Positions 23,864 to 25,389 of a stretch of DNA of 25,389 nucleotides are shown here, one piece after another. The notes beneath the pieces were generated by a model, which did no database searches, was not told the DNA's origin, and worked only from the letters and a program-made list of their open reading frames with translations. Numbering within the stretch: the stretch's first letter is position 1; the number at the start of each line of letters is the position of its first letter. The position numbers were made by a program, and so were the translations under genes. Source of the DNA: Pusillimonas sp. UBA6240 (GTDB lineage: Bacteria > Pseudomonadota > Gammaproteobacteria > Burkholderiales > Burkholderiaceae_B); the NCBI GenBank assembly GCA_002441445.1, contig DJWC01000085.1, positions 8,371 through 33,759 of the forward strand. Direction: 5' to 3'.

Positions 23864-24684
23864 CAAGTATCGTAGTGCGGGCTGTCTTCGCTATTCAACA
23901 GTCCCCAGTCCCGCGCCCAGCTTAAACCGTCATCGGTCGCGTGCCGGGGAATGTACTCGCATCCTATCCATCCCCTGAAGTCGAGCGACTGGAGCAGTTC
24001 GAGCAGATAGCGGTAGTTGATTTCCCCTACCGTCGGTTCGTGCCGGCCTGGAACGCCTGCGATCTGGACATATGTGATTTCATCGATGTACTGCTGAATC
24101 AATGACGCGAGATTGCCCTGTTCCATTTGGGTATGGTATAGGTCCATCTGTATGCCTACGTTCGTATAGCCGCCTTTTTTGAGTTCCCCCATCCAGTATG
24201 ACGCGTCTTCGACTCGGGTCATCGAATAGAAAGGCAGCATTTTCCGGCTCAGGGGCTCCAACAGCAGCGTGAGCCCATTACGGGCGAACAGGTCCGCGCA
24301 GTAAAACAGGTTCTCGCGCAGCGTGCGCATGACCAGGCGTTTGTCAGCGCCGGCTGGCAGGTTGCCGGTCAGGACATGAATGCTGGCGCATCGCGTAATC
24401 TTGGCATACTCGATGGCCAGATTCAGGCTATCTCTGAACTCCTGCTCCCGTCCCGGCAGCGCGGCCAACCCCCGCTCTCCGTTGGCGTAGTTACCTGGCG
24501 GTGCATTGAGTACGGTCAACGTCATGTTTTCCAAGCGCAGCATGCGAGATAGTTCATGAGCGGAAAATTCGTAGGGATACATGACTTCGATCGCATGAAA
24601 ACCTGATCGTGCAGCCGCTTCTACGCGCTCCAAAAATGGAAACTCTTGATATAGCAATGATACGTTGGCTGAAAGCTTGAGCAT
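23863..24684 (-). CDS. Hydroxypyruvate isomerase-like TIM-barrel protein
   Basis: A 273-residue protein of the AP endonuclease 2/xylose isomerase-like fold, Hyi branch. Visible are LKLSANVSLLYQEFPFLERVEAAARSG at the start, metal-ligand candidates E143 (LLLEPLSRKMLPFY), D181 and H184 (GIQMDLYHTQMEQGNL) and E243 (IGCEYIP), and VQIAGVPGRHEP near 206-217. Hyi interconverts hydroxypyruvate and tartronate semialdehyde; OtnI-type relatives act on 2-oxo-tetronate. The open frame extends to 24729, but the ATG at 24684, two bases after the Bug stop codon, fits the family N-terminus. It is tightly packed between a Bug receptor and the amidohydrolase, suggesting a sugar-acid or lactone pathway. Exact substrate unknown. 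Confidence 0.87.
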   Translation of the reverse strand: MLKLSANVSLLYQEFPFLERVEAAARSGFHAIEVMYPYEFSAHELSRMLRLENMTLTVLNAPPGNYANGERGLAALPGREQEFRDSLNLAIEYAKITRCASIHVLTGNLPAGADKRLVMRTLRENLFYCADLFARNGLTLLLEPLSRKMLPFYSMTRVEDASYWMGELKKGGYTNVGIQMDLYHTQMEQGNLASLIQQYIDEITYVQIAGVPGRHEPTVGEINYRYLLELLQSLDFRGWIGCEYIPRHATDDGLSWARDWGLLNSEDSPHYDT

Positions 24685-24686
24685 GC

Positions 24687-25389
24687 TCAATTCATCTTGA
24701 CATTGGCTTCGTCGGCAATCGCCTTCCATTTTTTGAGTTCGTCCGCCGTGAATTTCTGGCTTTCCTCGAGGCTGTCGTCAACGATATCCGCGCCCAGCTG
24801 CTGAATTTTTTCTTTAACGACAGGTCGCTGGAGTGCTTGATGCGCGGCATCGTGGAGCTGCTTGATCAATTCTTTTGACGTGCTGCGGGGAGCGATAATC
24901 GCCCACCATGAAGTAGTTACGAACTCTGGATACCCTTGTTCCGCCACCGTGGGTATATCGGGTAGCTGATTCCAGCGGTTTTGGGAGGTGACCGCAAGAA
25001 CCTTTAATTTGCCGTCCTTGATCAAAGACATGGAAGATAGCGGTTGGTCGACCATAAAGTCCACACGTCCCGACACGAGATCCGGGTAGGCCGCCGCGCT
25101 GCCCTTGTATGGGACGCTGACCATTTTTGTCGAAGACATTGATTCGAGCCATTTTGCGTTGAGCAGATGCATCGTGGCCCCGGTGGCGTATGCAACGCCG
25201 TCCTGCTTGCTTTTTGCCAGGCTGATCAGATCGCCGATCGAAGCCAGCTTGGAGCCTCCGGGCGCAAGAAATACGTTGGGAGAAGAGGCGATCATCGCAA
25301 CGGTCGAAAAATCTTCCGCGGATGAATATGGGATATTGCTGAAGATGGCCGGGTTGATTGCGTACACGCTGGTTGTGACCATCATGATG
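24687..25389 (-). CDS. Bug-type periplasmic solute-binding protein, C-terminal part (cut by window edge)
   Basis: The frame runs through the right edge with no stop. The first internal Met pair (MMVTTSVYAINPAIF) corresponds to the residues just after the usual DGYTL segment of Bug receptors, so about the first 90-100 residues, including the signal peptide, are outside. Visible C-terminal blocks are VPYKGSAAAYPDLVSGRVDFMVD, IKDGKLKVLAVTS, LPDIPTVAEQGYPEF and APRSTSKELIKQL. It ends two bases before the Hyi-like start. It is probably the first gene seen here of the Bug-Hyi-amidohydrolase operon and the receptor for its substrate. Confidence 0.93.
   Translation of the reverse strand, partial: IMMVTTSVYAINPAIFSNIPYSSAEDFSTVAMIASSPNVFLAPGGSKLASIGDLISLAKSKQDGVAYATGATMHLLNAKWLESMSSTKMVSVPYKGSAAAYPDLVSGRVDFMVDQPLSSMSLIKDGKLKVLAVTSQNRWNQLPDIPTVAEQGYPEFVTTSWWAIIAPRSTSKELIKQLHDAAHQALQRPVVKEKIQQLGADIVDDSLEESQKFTADELKKWKAIADEANVKMN

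Noticed and set aside
23072..23875. A 267-codon plus-strand open frame opposite the amidohydrolase
   Set aside because: The minus-strand frame carries HxH, DHMGH and GSDWPH motifs; the plus-strand product is a His-rich mirror of them.

Overview
The window looks like accessory catabolic DNA from a betaproteobacterium, most likely the Bordetella/Achromobacter/Pusillimonas side of the Alcaligenaceae. This is inferred from three separate Bug-type (tripartite tricarboxylate family) periplasmic receptor genes, a moderately GC-rich composition, and stacked CoA-dependent degradation operons with single local regulators. No phage, insertion sequence, tRNA, rRNA or CRISPR was seen. Coding density is high and no gene-free stretch exceeds about 205 bases.

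Left block (1-5101, all minus strand). A large ATP-binding LuxR/MalT-type regulator is followed by a family III CoA-transferase, a PaaG-type enoyl-CoA hydratase/isomerase and a nitronate monooxygenase-like gene cut by the left edge.

Central block (5306-13045, all plus strand, divergent from the regulator). It reads SCP2-type thiolase, SDR dehydrogenase, short-chain-type acyl-CoA dehydrogenase, enoyl-CoA hydratase, long-form acyl-CoA dehydrogenase, APH-fold phosphotransferase, a DUF6285-like small protein, and a Bug receptor. Several genes overlap by ATGA. The last three enzyme-related genes match the LvaC, LvaA and LvaB set of Pseudomonas levulinate catabolism. That set phosphorylates a 4-hydroxyacyl-CoA and converts it to a beta-oxidisable isomer. 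With the thiolase, SDR and hydratase beside it, the operon could take a 4-hydroxy (or lactone-derived) acid to acetyl-CoA plus a shorter acyl-CoA. The CoA-transferase across the divergent promoter may do the activation, since no acyl-CoA ligase is present.

Right-centre block (13201-22923). An IclR regulator and a fused hydantoinase A/B (5-oxoprolinase-type) protein read rightward. Divergently there is a minus-strand operon: aconitase/isopropylmalate-dehydratase-like large and small subunits, an isocitrate lyase/PEP mutase family lyase, a second Bug receptor, and a cystathionine beta-lyase-like PLP enzyme. The dehydratase pair plus lyase parallels the 2,3-dimethylmalate dehydratase/lyase step of anaerobic nicotinate fermentation, and suggests a route from a cyclic amide or imide through an unsaturated diacid to pyruvate. 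The dehydratase subunits have unusual active-site loops, so the substrate is probably not isopropylmalate.

Right edge (22994-25389, minus strand). A third Bug receptor (cut by the edge) leads into a hydroxypyruvate-isomerase-like TIM-barrel protein and a LigI-like amidohydrolase, with translationally coupled junctions.

The intergenic spaces carry a recurrent palindrome (GTGATNNATCAC type) around the central operon and repeated TGTACA sites in the iclR divergent promoter. All assignments come from reading the sequence; no database search was run.
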